64,000 bases of DNA from Terrimonas ferruginea DSM 30193 (GCF_000425585.1 NZ_KE384398.1:400416-464415), one strand, 5' to 3'. Positions 43,407 to 52,680 are shown, numbered from the stretch's first letter. Translations and numbers: made by a program. Notes: a model not told the origin generated them from the sequence alone.

Positions 43407-44327
43407 TCAAAGCACCTTCGGTACCATCCCCCTGATTCCCATATCCACCACTGCTTCCTGCTTGCCGGGCTGCCATTTTCCATCCGGTATCCGGTCTTCC
43501 CACTCAAAACTTTTATTCACCGAAAGCGACACCTGTACTTTTACATCATTCGTTTCATTACCCGTGATCACCAGTTTACCCGGAGCAAAGGCGGCCGTTA
43601 CCACACAGGATCCCGCAGGCACCGGCGAGGTGGCAAATAAAGGGTTCACAACAGTGGTGGCACCTGCAGGTGCCTCGCCGCTGGAACTGAGCGGGTAGTT
43701 CTGCCCGAGTACATTGATCACCGTTTCAAAGCCCCAATAACCCTGGCGGCGGTTGCCATTTACCTGCAATTGCTGCTGTTTGATTTTATAACTGCTGATG
43801 TACGTGTTAAAACCAATGAACGAAGCCACCGTGCCGCCGAATTCGCCCTGGATGGGAATGCCGGAGATCACGGTATCCACATAATATTTTATATCATAGT
43901 TCTGGTAAGCGAGCGACAAACGCAGCCATTCATAACTGCCCGGAGCAACCTGGCTGAGCGGAAGTGAATAAAACTCCTGGTCCTGTCCCGCAAAAGCGGC
44001 TTTGGAAAAATCGATCGCATTGCTGCCTCCCACCGCCGTTTCCGGCGCCCGGTACAATACGGCACCGGCACCCAAAGCCGTCAATGGACCGGGAGCCAGC
44101 TCAAGGTAATGCGCGCTCATGGTATTGAATTTCGGATGCTGCCCGGCATGGCCCGCCGGCATCGGCGAAGGCTGCCCAACATTATTTAAACGGGCCTGTG
44201 TGGAATCGAAATGAAACACAAAAATCAGGCGCGGACCACCATTGTTATTAGAAACATCTTTTGTACAGGAAAAAAGGGTTACGGCTGCGCAAAGCAACAG
44301 CAGGCAGGCGAAACGGACAGTTGGCAT
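43407..44327 (-). CDS. Lipoprotein of unknown function
   Basis: A 306-residue protein with a lipoprotein signal (LFSC, Cys21). The mature part begins with an asparagine/glycine spacer and a beta-rich domain. LIFVFHFDSTQARL and APGSYEWLRLSLAYQNYDI resemble the MbnP-like lipoproteins of Bacteroidota, but I am not sure. It probably sits at the outer membrane or surface. It is divergent from the beta-lactamase gene. Confidence 0.75.
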   Translation of the reverse strand: MPTVRFACLLLLCAAVTLFSCTKDVSNNNGGPRLIFVFHFDSTQARLNNVGQPSPMPAGHAGQHPKFNTMSAHYLELAPGPLTALGAGAVLYRAPETAVGGSNAIDFSKAAFAGQDQEFYSLPLSQVAPGSYEWLRLSLAYQNYDIKYYVDTVISGIPIQGEFGGTVASFIGFNTYISSYKIKQQQLQVNGNRRQGYWGFETVINVLGQNYPLSSSGEAPAGATTVVNPLFATSPVPAGSCVVTAAFAPGKLVITGNETNDVKVQVSLSVNKSFEWEDRIPDGKWQPGKQEAVVDMGIRGMVPKVL

Positions 44328-44415
44328 ACGGGGTTGTTTTGCTTTTAAACGTACCTGATCCGCAAAAATTGCGGGCTTATTTTGATATAAAAGCCCAGAA
44401 CCCGGCCATTGGGTT

Positions 44416-44423
44416 TATTTTTG
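44416..44423 (+). promoter_or_regulatory. Candidate -7 element of the beta-lactamase gene
   Basis: TATTTTTG matches TAnnTTTG 18 nt before the ATG. No -33 TTG at the normal distance is seen. The leader would be only about 14 nt. Confidence 0.45.
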
Positions 44424-44441
44424 TCCAAATATATAGCTCGT

Positions 44442-45284
44442 ATGATGTTGAAACGACCAGGTTTATCAGCAGGATTGATCGGTATTGTATTAATAATGGC
44501 CGCCTGCTCACAGAACAATGTAACCGTTGATGACAGCCTCAAAAAATATTTCGATGAAAATAAAGTAACCGGCTGCTTCGGCCTCATGAACAATGGCACC
44601 GGAGAGTTCACCGTTTACAACCTGAAGCGCTACCGTGACAGTACTTACCTGCCAGCCTCCACATTTAAGATCGTCAACTCGCTGATAGGATTGCAAACAG
44701 GTAAGATCTCCGGCGACAGCATGGTCATTCCCTGGGACGGCGTTACCCGCTCCGTAGCCGAATGGAATAAAGACCTCACCATGTACGATGCCTTCCGCGT
44801 ATCGGCTGTTCCTTATTACCAGGAAGTGGCACGCAGGATTGGACAAAAAGACATGCAGCGCTGGATGGATTCATTGCACTATGGTGCCGGTAAAAAAGAT
44901 ACGCTGTTCCGCATCCATACCGCCATCGATACCTTCTGGCTCGACAACAGCCTGAAAGTAACGCCGGACGAACAACTCGGCCTCGTAAAGCGACTCTACT
45001 TTAACCAGTTGCCTTTCTTTAAACTTTACCAGGAAAAAGTAAAACATGCGATGCTCTTCGAGAACAACGCCAATTACCGCCTGGGTTATAAAACCGGCTG
45101 GGGTTTCAACGAACAAGGTCATCCGATCGGCTGGGTAGTGGGTTGGGTAGAAGAAAATGAACACCCTTATTTCTTTGTGCTGAACGTGGAATCAACCGAC
45201 CATAATTTTGATATGGCACCCGTGCGACTGAAAATGGTCAAAGACATCCTTAAGCAACTCGGATTCTTCGAAGGGAAAATGTGA
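44442..45284 (+). CDS. Class D (OXA-like) beta-lactamase lipoprotein
   Basis: A 280-residue class D serine beta-lactamase homologue. The acyl-Ser motif is Ser73-Thr-Phe-Lys76, the second motif is SAVPYYQEVARRIG, and KTGWG is the third. The Y-G-N motif reads YGA, so its deacylation properties may differ. The signal ends in a lipobox (MAAC), so it should be anchored in the periplasm. The start at 44442 is chosen over an upstream TTG because a -7 promoter element lies between. Resistance or a penicillin-binding role is to be tested. Confidence 0.9.
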   Translation: MMLKRPGLSAGLIGIVLIMAACSQNNVTVDDSLKKYFDENKVTGCFGLMNNGTGEFTVYNLKRYRDSTYLPASTFKIVNSLIGLQTGKISGDSMVIPWDGVTRSVAEWNKDLTMYDAFRVSAVPYYQEVARRIGQKDMQRWMDSLHYGAGKKDTLFRIHTAIDTFWLDNSLKVTPDEQLGLVKRLYFNQLPFFKLYQEKVKHAMLFENNANYRLGYKTGWGFNEQGHPIGWVVGWVEENEHPYFFVLNVESTDHNFDMAPVRLKMVKDILKQLGFFEGKM

Positions 45285-45328
45285 TGTTTTTTGGCGGGAA
45301 GTTTGCTTCACTTCGCCTGCGGCGAAAT

Positions 45329-45428
45329 GAAATGTGAAAATGTGTAAATGTGAAAATGTGTAAATTGTCCGGTAAATCATTTCTCACATTTTCACATTCC
45401 GCCATCGGCGGACACATTTACACATTGA
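45329..45428. repeat. 8-bp direct and inverted repeats
   Basis: Four AAATGTG(A/T) units on the left pair with CACATTT units on the right, separated by about 30 nt, so the region could form a long imperfect hairpin. A GCCATCGGC palindrome and further AACTTAATACTC 14-bp repeats (to about 45470) follow. It ends where the truncated batB reading frame begins. Confidence 0.65.
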
Positions 45429-45536
45429 CTTCCTAAAACTTATAACTTAATACTCACAACTTAATACTCCCTCCTGTCGTACCAATTTCAATACCCGCAT
45501 TTCATCTGGCTGGCCGGTGGCCTGCTCATCCTCACA

Positions 45537-46475
45537 GTGCTGTTTACATGGCTGCTGCTGTGGAAGAAACGCGTGCGTAGAAAAATCGGCGATCCGGAAC
45601 TGGTAAAAGGCCTGACGGCGGCTTACTCACGCCGGAAATTTTTCGTGAAATTCATCCTCGTGCTGCTTGCCTTCGCTACAGGCGTGGTGACTGTAATGAA
45701 TCTCCGCAAACCCGGCGGTCCCGATGGAGTGACGCGCAAAGGCATCGACGTAGTAATAGCACTCGATGTCAGCCGCAGCATGCTGGCCACCGATCTGGCA
45801 CCTAACCGCCTCGAACGCGCCCGCCAGTTCATCAGCCGCTTACTCACAAAAATTCCTGACGACCGCATCGGCCTCGTGGTTTTTGCGGGCAAAGCTTACC
45901 TGCAAATGCCGCTGACCGGCGATCACAATGCCGCTCAATTGTTTGTGTCCAGCGCCAGCCCTGATGGCATTCCGCTGCAAGGCACCGTTATCAGCGATGC
46001 CCTCAAAATGAGCAACACCGCTTTCGGTGCCAGCGAATCAACTTATAAAGCTGTTGTACTCATCACCGATGGGGAAGACCACGACGAAGCCGCTTTGTCA
46101 ACCGCCAAAGAACTGGCCTCCTACGGCATGATGATCAACACCGTGGGCATCGGCTCCGCAGAAGGCGCTTATGTCCCCGATCCGGCTACCGGCGAGCCCA
46201 AACGCGACGAGACCGGCAATCCCGTTCTCTCCAAACTCAACGAAGCTGAACTAAAAGAAATTGCGGGGTTAACCAACGGCGTTTATGTAAGACTGGAAAA
46301 CAGCGAAGAGGCTGTCAACACCATCACCCAACAACTCAGCCAGATTGAAACCAAAGTAACCGGCGACGTTTCGCGCATGAATTATACCACTTACTACTGG
46401 TGCTTTGCCGGAGCCATGTTGCTTTTATTATTGATAGAATCTTTTATTCCCGAAACAAAAAAAGTACTGGCATGA
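45537..46475 (+). CDS. BatB-like von Willebrand factor A membrane protein
   Basis: A VWA-domain protein of the Bacteroidota aerotolerance (Bat) type. Started at the first GTG it has 312 residues. The same frame extends back to 45465 and encodes Y-x-F-x-Y-P-x-F-x-W-L, the usual first membrane segment of BatB, but no ATG/GTG/TTG exists there, only CTG at 45474. The MIDAS motif is DVSRSML and VVLITDGEDHDE is the last VWA strand. A C-terminal membrane helix is near the end. BatA, MoxR and the DUF58 gene are missing upstream. Confidence 0.85.
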   Translation: MLFTWLLLWKKRVRRKIGDPELVKGLTAAYSRRKFFVKFILVLLAFATGVVTVMNLRKPGGPDGVTRKGIDVVIALDVSRSMLATDLAPNRLERARQFISRLLTKIPDDRIGLVVFAGKAYLQMPLTGDHNAAQLFVSSASPDGIPLQGTVISDALKMSNTAFGASESTYKAVVLITDGEDHDEAALSTAKELASYGMMINTVGIGSAEGAYVPDPATGEPKRDETGNPVLSKLNEAELKEIAGLTNGVYVRLENSEEAVNTITQQLSQIETKVTGDVSRMNYTTYYWCFAGAMLLLLLIESFIPETKKVLA

Positions 46476-47113
46476 ACAGGCCCCTGCTGTACATATTATT
46501 CCTGTTGTTGCCGGTAACGGCATTTGCCCAAACCACCGACGTCAACAGAAGCCGGGAACTGACCGCCGAAGGAAATGAATTTTTCCGCCAGGGACAATGG
46601 GATAAAGCCTCCCTTTCATACGAGGAAGCACTGCGTAACGATGCCAATAACTCCATTGCCCGTTACAACCGCGCCAATGCACTTTTCCTGCTGAAACAAC
46701 CCGATCAGGCCATTGCACTTTATGATGAACTGATCGCCGGCGAAAAGGTGCAGAAAAATCACAAATCCCTGGCCTGGTACAATAAAGGCGTGATCCTCAC
46801 CGGACAGCAAAAACTGGAAGAAAGCATCGAAGCCTACAAACAGGCTTTACGCCTCGACCCCAACAACAAAGAAGCCCGGGAAAACCTGCAAAAGGCACTG
46901 CTGGAACAAAAAAAGAAGAACCCGGAGAAACAAAAACAACAGGAGCAGGATCAAAAGAAAAAAGAGCAGCAGGAACAACAACCCCAATCAAAAATGAACC
47001 AACGCGAGGCCCAACGCCAATTGGACCTTCTCCGCCAAAAGGAAAAACAAGTCCAGAACCGCGCCAACCAACAGAAAAAACAAGGCGGAGGTAACAATCA
47101 GAAGGACTGGTAA
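46472..47113 (+). CDS. BatC-like TPR protein
   Basis: A 213-residue protein with a signal peptide (cleavage near FAQ), three TPR units (residues about 28-150; GQWDKASLSYEEALR, LEESIEAYKQALRLDPNN), and a Gln/Lys-rich coil at the C-terminus. The start ATG overlaps the batB stop (ATGA). It is the usual partner of BatB in the periplasm. BatD does not follow. Confidence 0.88.
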   Translation: MNRPLLYILFLLLPVTAFAQTTDVNRSRELTAEGNEFFRQGQWDKASLSYEEALRNDANNSIARYNRANALFLLKQPDQAIALYDELIAGEKVQKNHKSLAWYNKGVILTGQQKLEESIEAYKQALRLDPNNKEARENLQKALLEQKKKNPEKQKQQEQDQKKKEQQEQQPQSKMNQREAQRQLDLLRQKEKQVQNRANQQKKQGGGNNQKDW

Positions 47114-47128
47114 GCCCCAAGTTTCTAA

Positions 47129-47136
47129 TATCTTTG
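47129..47136 (+). promoter_or_regulatory. Candidate -7 element of ispG
   Basis: TATCTTTG is a perfect TAnnTTTG and ends 4 nt before the ispG ATG, so transcription would begin at or next to the start codon, as in a leaderless mRNA. Confidence 0.5.
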
Positions 47137-47140
47137 CGGT

Positions 47141-49153
47141 ATGCAATATTATTGTGAATCGCTTACCCGCTATCAGCGGCTCCTGACCAAAGAAGTAAAA
47201 ATCGGAGACCTGTTGCTGGGTAATAACCATCCCATCCGTCTGCAGACCATGACCACCACCGATACCATGGACACCATGGCTACGGTAGAACAAAGCATCC
47301 GTTGCATTGAAGCCGGTGCCGAACTGGTACGCATTACCGCTCCCTCGAAAAAAGAAGCAGAGAACCTGCTCGCTATAAAAAATGAACTGCGCCGCCGCGG
47401 CTACCACACGCCGCTGGTTGCCGATATTCATTTCACGCCTAACGCCGCTGAAATCGCTGCCCGCATCGTGGAAAAAGTGCGCGTGAACCCCGGCAACTAC
47501 GTCGACAAAAAGAAATTTGAACTGATTGAATACACCGACGCGGATTATGCAGAAGAGATCGACCGCATCCGCGAACGTTTTACACCGCTCATCCGCATCT
47601 GCCGCGAACACGGCACGGCCATGCGCATCGGTACCAATCACGGCTCGCTGAGCGACCGCATCATGAGCCGCTACGGAGATACGCCGGTTGGCATGGTGGA
47701 AAGTGCGATGGAGTTCCTGCGCATCGCGCGCGACGAAAGCTATCACAATATTGTGCTGAGCATGAAAGCGAGCAATCCGCAGGTAATGGTGCAGGCTTAC
47801 CGGCTGCTCATCAAAACCATGCAGGAAGAATTTTCTGAATGTTATCCGCTGCACCTCGGTGTTACCGAAGCCGGCGACGGAGAAGATGGCCGCATCAAAT
47901 CCGCTATCGGCATCGGCTCTTTGCTGGAAGATGGTATCGGCGACACCGTCCGCGTTTCCCTGACAGAAGATCCCGAACTCGAAATACCGGTGTGCCGCGA
48001 TATTGTAAAACGTTACACGCCCGCTGCCGCAGCAACCGCCACAGACGAACCGATCCGGTTGCCCTACGATCCCTTCAACTATCAACGCCGCGATTCTTTT
48101 GCAATTGGCAACATCGGGGAAAAACAAGTACCCGTTGCGATTGCAGACCTGAGCAAGACAGGCGAACTGATACCGGAAAATCTGCGTGGCATTGGTTACA
48201 ACTACGATGCTGCGCTGGATAAATGGCATATCGGAGATGCAGCCGCCGATTATATTTTTACCAATAATCATTTGCCGCCATTTGCCCTGCCCGGCACACT
48301 CAAAGTGATCCTGAATGCAGGCGCCTGGCAGACGGCAAACGATAAAGAAAACTGTTTTCCTTTATTCCAGGACAGCGGTTTTGTAAAAGCTGAACTGCGT
48401 CATCCATTGCTGAACTTTGTGATGGTGGATTGTTTCAGTGATGAAACAACCGTGAATGATTTCACCTTCCTCGATGCATTGGTCAACGATCCAACGGTGG
48501 TGCTCTGCCTAAGTAGTGAGCGCAAAAATGCCATGCAAAGCGTCCGTAAAATGTTTGTGGCGCTGGCGGAAAAAAATGCACGCAATCCGGTAATCCTTAT
48601 CACCGATAGCAAATGGCAGACACCCGATGAACACCTGATCCATTTTGCTACGGAAACCGGCGCACTGCTGCTCGACGGAATGGGCGATGGCATTTGCCTT
48701 GGTCTTTCGCAGCATGCGTATCATCAGCTCGCCGGTGGCGACCAGGCATTGCAGGCATCCGGCAGAAATTATCTGCAAAACCAAAGTGCCGAAGAATTCG
48801 TGAACAATACGGCATTCTCCATCCTGCAGGCTACCCGTACACGTATTTCAAAAACAGAATATATTTCCTGTCCTTCCTGCGGTCGTACATTATTTGACCT
48901 GCAGGAAACAACCGCAAAAATCCGTTCGCGCACGCATCACCTGAAAGGGGTAAAAATTGCGATCATGGGATGTATCGTAAACGGTCCGGGAGAAATGGCC
49001 GATGCAGATTTCGGTTATGTGGGAAGCGGCCCGGGGAAGATCACCCTGTACAAAGGGAAAGAAGTGGTGAAAAAAAATGTGAACAGCGAAACAGCGGTGG
49101 ATGAACTGATCAACCTGCTGAAAGAAAACGAAGCCTGGGTAGACCCGGCCTGA
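47141..49153 (+). CDS. ispG: 4-hydroxy-3-methylbut-2-enyl diphosphate synthase (three-domain type)
   Basis: A 670-residue IspG (GcpE), which reduces MEcPP to HMBPP in the MEP isoprenoid pathway. The TIM barrel (about 1-270; TMTTTDTMDT, ADIHFTPNAA, MRIGTNHGSLSDR) is followed by the extra middle domain found in plants, Chlamydiae and Bacteroidota. The C-terminal 4Fe-4S domain uses CPSCGRT and GCIVNGPGE cysteines. The length fits the three-domain form. Confidence 0.96.
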   Translation: MQYYCESLTRYQRLLTKEVKIGDLLLGNNHPIRLQTMTTTDTMDTMATVEQSIRCIEAGAELVRITAPSKKEAENLLAIKNELRRRGYHTPLVADIHFTPNAAEIAARIVEKVRVNPGNYVDKKKFELIEYTDADYAEEIDRIRERFTPLIRICREHGTAMRIGTNHGSLSDRIMSRYGDTPVGMVESAMEFLRIARDESYHNIVLSMKASNPQVMVQAYRLLIKTMQEEFSECYPLHLGVTEAGDGEDGRIKSAIGIGSLLEDGIGDTVRVSLTEDPELEIPVCRDIVKRYTPAAAATATDEPIRLPYDPFNYQRRDSFAIGNIGEKQVPVAIADLSKTGELIPENLRGIGYNYDAALDKWHIGDAAADYIFTNNHLPPFALPGTLKVILNAGAWQTANDKENCFPLFQDSGFVKAELRHPLLNFVMVDCFSDETTVNDFTFLDALVNDPTVVLCLSSERKNAMQSVRKMFVALAEKNARNPVILITDSKWQTPDEHLIHFATETGALLLDGMGDGICLGLSQHAYHQLAGGDQALQASGRNYLQNQSAEEFVNNTAFSILQATRTRISKTEYISCPSCGRTLFDLQETTAKIRSRTHHLKGVKIAIMGCIVNGPGEMADADFGYVGSGPGKITLYKGKEVVKKNVNSETAVDELINLLKENEAWVDPA

Positions 49154-49154
49154 T

Positions 49155-49832
49155 ATGTATAAACGACTTGCCTGCCTTATCTCCGTTGGTGCATTGGTTA
49201 CCAACCTGCTGGCCATTGCGATGGACAACCATCCGGTTGAACTATTCAGCAAACCGCTGATCGTCGCCGGATTGTTTGCCTGGTTGCTGCTGTCTGCTCC
49301 GGCATCATCGCGTTTGCGGAGTCTTGCACTGATGGCGTTGTTCTTTTCCTGGACCGGTGATGTGTTGCTGATGTTCCAGACGTACAAGCCGGTCTATTTC
49401 CTGTTGGGCCTTTCCTCTTTTTTGCTGGCACATATCTTTTACTGCATCATTTTTTATAAAATGAGGAAACAGGAGAATATTGCCATTCGTGGTGTGTGGC
49501 TACTGCCGTCCCTGTTGTTTTACGGAGGCATTATGTTCCTGCTGAATAATTCATTGACCGATATGCTTTGGCCCGTGCGGATATATGGGTTGGTGATTAC
49601 GGTGATGTTATTCCTGGCCTTGCAACTATGGCGGTCACCGGTGCCGCGTGCAGGGCTGTTGATCGTGGCGGGGGCGATCCTGTTTGTGCTGTCGGATTCA
49701 TTGCTCGCTATCAATAAATTTTATCAGCCCTTGCCCGCTGCGGGTATTTGCATCATGCTCACTTACGGGCTGGCGCAATGGAGCCTGATCCTGGGAATCA
49801 GCCGCTGGCTCAACTACCGCAGCAACCGTTGA
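49155..49832 (+). CDS. YhhN family protein (lysoplasmalogenase-like)
   Basis: A 225-residue membrane protein with eight helices. KPLIVAGLFAWLL, FFSWTGDVLLM with its acidic Asp, and LGLSSFLLAHIFYC are the signatures of the YhhN/TMEM86 family, whose animal members hydrolyse the vinyl-ether bond of lysoplasmalogen. The bacterial substrate is less clear. It begins 1 nt after the ispG stop. Confidence 0.88.
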   Translation: MYKRLACLISVGALVTNLLAIAMDNHPVELFSKPLIVAGLFAWLLLSAPASSRLRSLALMALFFSWTGDVLLMFQTYKPVYFLLGLSSFLLAHIFYCIIFYKMRKQENIAIRGVWLLPSLLFYGGIMFLLNNSLTDMLWPVRIYGLVITVMLFLALQLWRSPVPRAGLLIVAGAILFVLSDSLLAINKFYQPLPAAGICIMLTYGLAQWSLILGISRWLNYRSNR

Positions 49833-49846
49833 TCAAATACTGTCGT

Positions 49847-49872
49847 TTGTGGCGGAATATCCGGTAAATTTG
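49847..49872 (+). promoter_or_regulatory. Candidate nadB promoter
   Basis: TAAATTTG (49865-49872) matches TAnnTTTG, with TTG 15 nt upstream, a short spacer. The leader to nadB is about 38 nt. Confidence 0.5.
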
Positions 49873-49915
49873 CCTGCTGGCCCCGGCGTCACGGGATATC
49901 CCGGCAGTATAACGA

Positions 49916-51532
49916 ATGGAAAGGAAAACCGATTATCTCGTCATCGGGTCGGGCATTGCCGGCCTCACCTATGCGCTGAAAGTAGCGCGTCATTTCCCTG
50001 ACAAAAAAATATTGGTGATGACAAAGGCCGCGGCCGATGAAACCAACACCAAATATGCACAGGGCGGCGTGGCCGTGGTAAACGACCTGGAAAATGACAG
50101 TTTCGAAAAACACATCGAAGACACACTCATCGCCGGTGACGGCCTTTGCAACCCGGGCGTGGTGGAGATCGTGGTAAAGGAAGGCCCGGACCGGGTGCGC
50201 GAACTCATTGAATGGGGCGCAAGATTTGACAAAGAAAAAGACGGCGATTACAAACTGGGAAAAGAAGGTGGACACTCGGAGTTTCGCATCATCCATCACA
50301 AAGACATTACGGGTTGGGAAATGGAACGCACGCTGCTGGATGCAGTAGCGGCGCAACTGAATATTGAACTGGTTAAACACTTCTTTGTCGTAGATATCAT
50401 TACCCAACACCATCTTGGTTATCTCGTAACCAAATCGACACCCGACATAACCTGTTATGGTGTATATGCGCTGAACCTCGAAACCAATCGTATCGAAAAA
50501 ATATTATCCACTACTACGCTGCTGGCCACAGGCGGTAATGGGCAGGTATACCGCACCACCACCAATCCGGCGATTGCCACAGGTGATGGTGTGGCCATGG
50601 TGTATCGTGCAAAGGGACGTATCGAGAACATGGAATTCATTCAGTTTCACCCGACAGCACTTTACGAACCCGGGCTGCGCGGGCAAGCCTTTTTGATCAC
50701 GGAAGCCGTGCGCGGCGATGGCGGTATTTTGCGCAACAAAGAAGGAGAAGCCTTCATGGAGCGGTACGATCCGCGTCGCGATCTGGCTCCGCGCGACATC
50801 GTTGCCCGCGCCATCGACAGTGAAATGAAACGCACCGGTACCGAACATGTATGGCTGGATTGCCGGCATTTCTCCAAAGAAAAATTCATCGAGCACTTCC
50901 CGAATATTTATCAGAAATGTTTAAGCATTGGCATTGATATTTCGCAGAACATGATACCGGTGGCACCGGCGGCGCATTACAGTTGCGGTGGCATCAAATC
51001 GGATGAATGGGGCCGCAGTTCCATTCAGCAACTGTATGTATGCGGCGAATGCAGCAGCACGGGCTTACATGGCGCCAATCGCCTTGCAAGTAACTCGCTG
51101 CTGGAGGCCATGGTATTTGCGCACCGTTGTTACCTGGATGTAACGGCCGCTACGGAAGCGAAAAAATACACGCAGGTGCAGGCAGAACACATTCCCGACT
51201 GGAATGCGGAAGGCACCAGTGAACCGAAGGAAATGATCCTCATTACGCAAAGCCTGAAAGAACTGCAGCAGGTGATGAGCGATTATGTTGGTATCGTGCG
51301 CAATGATATCCGTTTGCAGCGGGCACTGAACAGGCTGGACCTGCTGTGGGAAGAAACGGAGCAACTATACCAGGGCAGTTCCATCTCTCCGCAACTGCTT
51401 GAATTGCGCAATCTCATTACAGTTGGTTATCTCATTGTAAAAGGCGCTGATTTCAGAAAAGAAAGCCGTGGTCTGCATTTCAACACAGATTATCCCGGTA
51501 AAAGTGAATTGGTGCAGAATATCGTTTTATAA
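49916..51532 (+). CDS. nadB: L-aspartate oxidase
   Basis: A 538-residue flavoprotein that oxidises L-aspartate to iminoaspartate, first step of NAD synthesis. The FAD-binding GSGIAGLTYAL is at residues 10-20, NTKYAQGGVAVV and the HSEFRIIHHKD active-site stretch follow, and APAAHYSCGGI and GANRLASNSLLEA mark the C-terminal catalytic part. The length is normal. NadA and NadC are not nearby. Confidence 0.96.
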   Translation: MERKTDYLVIGSGIAGLTYALKVARHFPDKKILVMTKAAADETNTKYAQGGVAVVNDLENDSFEKHIEDTLIAGDGLCNPGVVEIVVKEGPDRVRELIEWGARFDKEKDGDYKLGKEGGHSEFRIIHHKDITGWEMERTLLDAVAAQLNIELVKHFFVVDIITQHHLGYLVTKSTPDITCYGVYALNLETNRIEKILSTTTLLATGGNGQVYRTTTNPAIATGDGVAMVYRAKGRIENMEFIQFHPTALYEPGLRGQAFLITEAVRGDGGILRNKEGEAFMERYDPRRDLAPRDIVARAIDSEMKRTGTEHVWLDCRHFSKEKFIEHFPNIYQKCLSIGIDISQNMIPVAPAAHYSCGGIKSDEWGRSSIQQLYVCGECSSTGLHGANRLASNSLLEAMVFAHRCYLDVTAATEAKKYTQVQAEHIPDWNAEGTSEPKEMILITQSLKELQQVMSDYVGIVRNDIRLQRALNRLDLLWEETEQLYQGSSISPQLLELRNLITVGYLIVKGADFRKESRGLHFNTDYPGKSELVQNIVL

Positions 51533-51546
51533 AAAGAACAGCAGAC

Positions 51547-52434
51547 ATGTATTATTTGGTATACGGATTTTTATGGTTGATCTCTCTATTGCCTTTGCGC
51601 GTACTATATGTGATCTCCGACATCCTGACATTTGTGGTATATCGTATGATCGGCTATCGCAAGGAAGTGGTGATGAACAATCTCGCGATTGCCTTTCCCG
51701 AAAAAACGATAGAAGAAAGGAAAAAGATCGCAAAGCGTTTTTATAGAAATTTTATTGACTCGTTTATTGAAACGATAAAGATCATCAGTGCATCGGAGCG
51801 TTATATTTCGAAACGCTTTACCGGCAACTGGGAAGTAGCCAATCAATTTTATGAGAGTGGCCGGAGAGTGCAAATGCACCTCGGTCATAACTTCAACTGG
51901 GAATGGGGAAACCTCGCGGGGAAAGCGGCACTGCGTTTTCAATTTCTCGGCGTATATGCTCCCATCAGTAATAAAGTGTTTGACCGTATATTCAGAAAAA
52001 TACGTTCGCGCAGCGGCACGGTATTACTACGCGCCAATAATATGCAGGCAGATATCCTGCCTTATCGCCATAAGCAATACCTGCTGGGACTGGTAGCAGA
52101 CCAGAACCCGGGACATATGTTGCGGGCATTATGGTTTGATTTTTTTGGTAAACGTGCACCGTTTACGGCCGGCCCTGCAAAGAATGCAATTGCCAATGAC
52201 TGTGTGGTCATTTTCGCCTTCATTCATAAGCCCCGGCGCGGGCGTTATGTGCTTGAGCTCAAAGTTGAAGAAGAATTTCCCCAACAAACCACTACTGAAG
52301 ATCTCACGCGTCGCTTTGTCGACTACCTCGAAAATGTGATCCGCACCTATCCTGATATGTGGTTGTGGAGCCACCGCCGCTGGAAGAATGAGTGGCGGGA
52401 TGATTATACGTTTGTGGAGAGAGGTAGTAAGTAG
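51547..52434 (+). CDS. LpxL/HtrB-like lysophospholipid acyltransferase
   Basis: A 295-residue membrane-bound acyltransferase of the lipid A late acyltransferase family. One N-terminal helix (residues about 5-30) is followed by the H-x4-D/E-type motif HNFNWE near residue 118 and LVADQNPG near residue 180. It likely adds a secondary acyl chain to lipid A or makes an ornithine lipid-like product. The C-terminus runs into the 7-bp AAGTAGT repeat that supplies the stop codon. Confidence 0.88.
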   Translation: MYYLVYGFLWLISLLPLRVLYVISDILTFVVYRMIGYRKEVVMNNLAIAFPEKTIEERKKIAKRFYRNFIDSFIETIKIISASERYISKRFTGNWEVANQFYESGRRVQMHLGHNFNWEWGNLAGKAALRFQFLGVYAPISNKVFDRIFRKIRSRSGTVLLRANNMQADILPYRHKQYLLGLVADQNPGHMLRALWFDFFGKRAPFTAGPAKNAIANDCVVIFAFIHKPRRGRYVLELKVEEEFPQQTTTEDLTRRFVDYLENVIRTYPDMWLWSHRRWKNEWRDDYTFVERGSK

Positions 52435-52475
52435 TAAGTAATAAGTAGTAAGTTGTAAGTTGTAAGTTGTAAGTT
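52424..52475. repeat. 7-bp repeat array (AAGTAGT/AAGTTGT)
   Basis: Seven units with a strict 7-bp period start inside the last codons of the acyltransferase gene. The unit is the reverse complement of the array at 1-105. Confidence 0.8.
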
Positions 52476-52602
52476 AAACAGCCTTTATCCGTTTTAGGTG
52501 ATCTTTGCGTCTTTGTCCCTATGTAGCTTTGCGTGAGCTTTTTCGCAAAGCTGCAAAGTAATTAAGCCACTGGAATGTTTGCCCGTATATAGGAGAAGGA
52601 AC

Positions 52603-52676
52603 ATTCACCATTCACCATTCACCATTGACGATTCACCATTCACCATTCACCATTGACGATTCACGATTCACCATTC
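52603..52676. repeat. 7-bp repeat array (ATTCACC/ATTGACG)
   Basis: Ten 7-bp units, the same type as at 43359-43406. Confidence 0.8.
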
Positions 52677-52680
52677 CACG

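Noticed and set aside
46988-48271. Long minus-strand frame of 427 codons
   Set aside because: It is antisense to batC and ispG, both of which have clear families. The frame arises from their codon bias and encodes no recognisable domain.
52603-52676. CRISPR array
   Set aside because: Units are 7 bp with no spacers, far too short for CRISPR repeats, and no cas genes are present.
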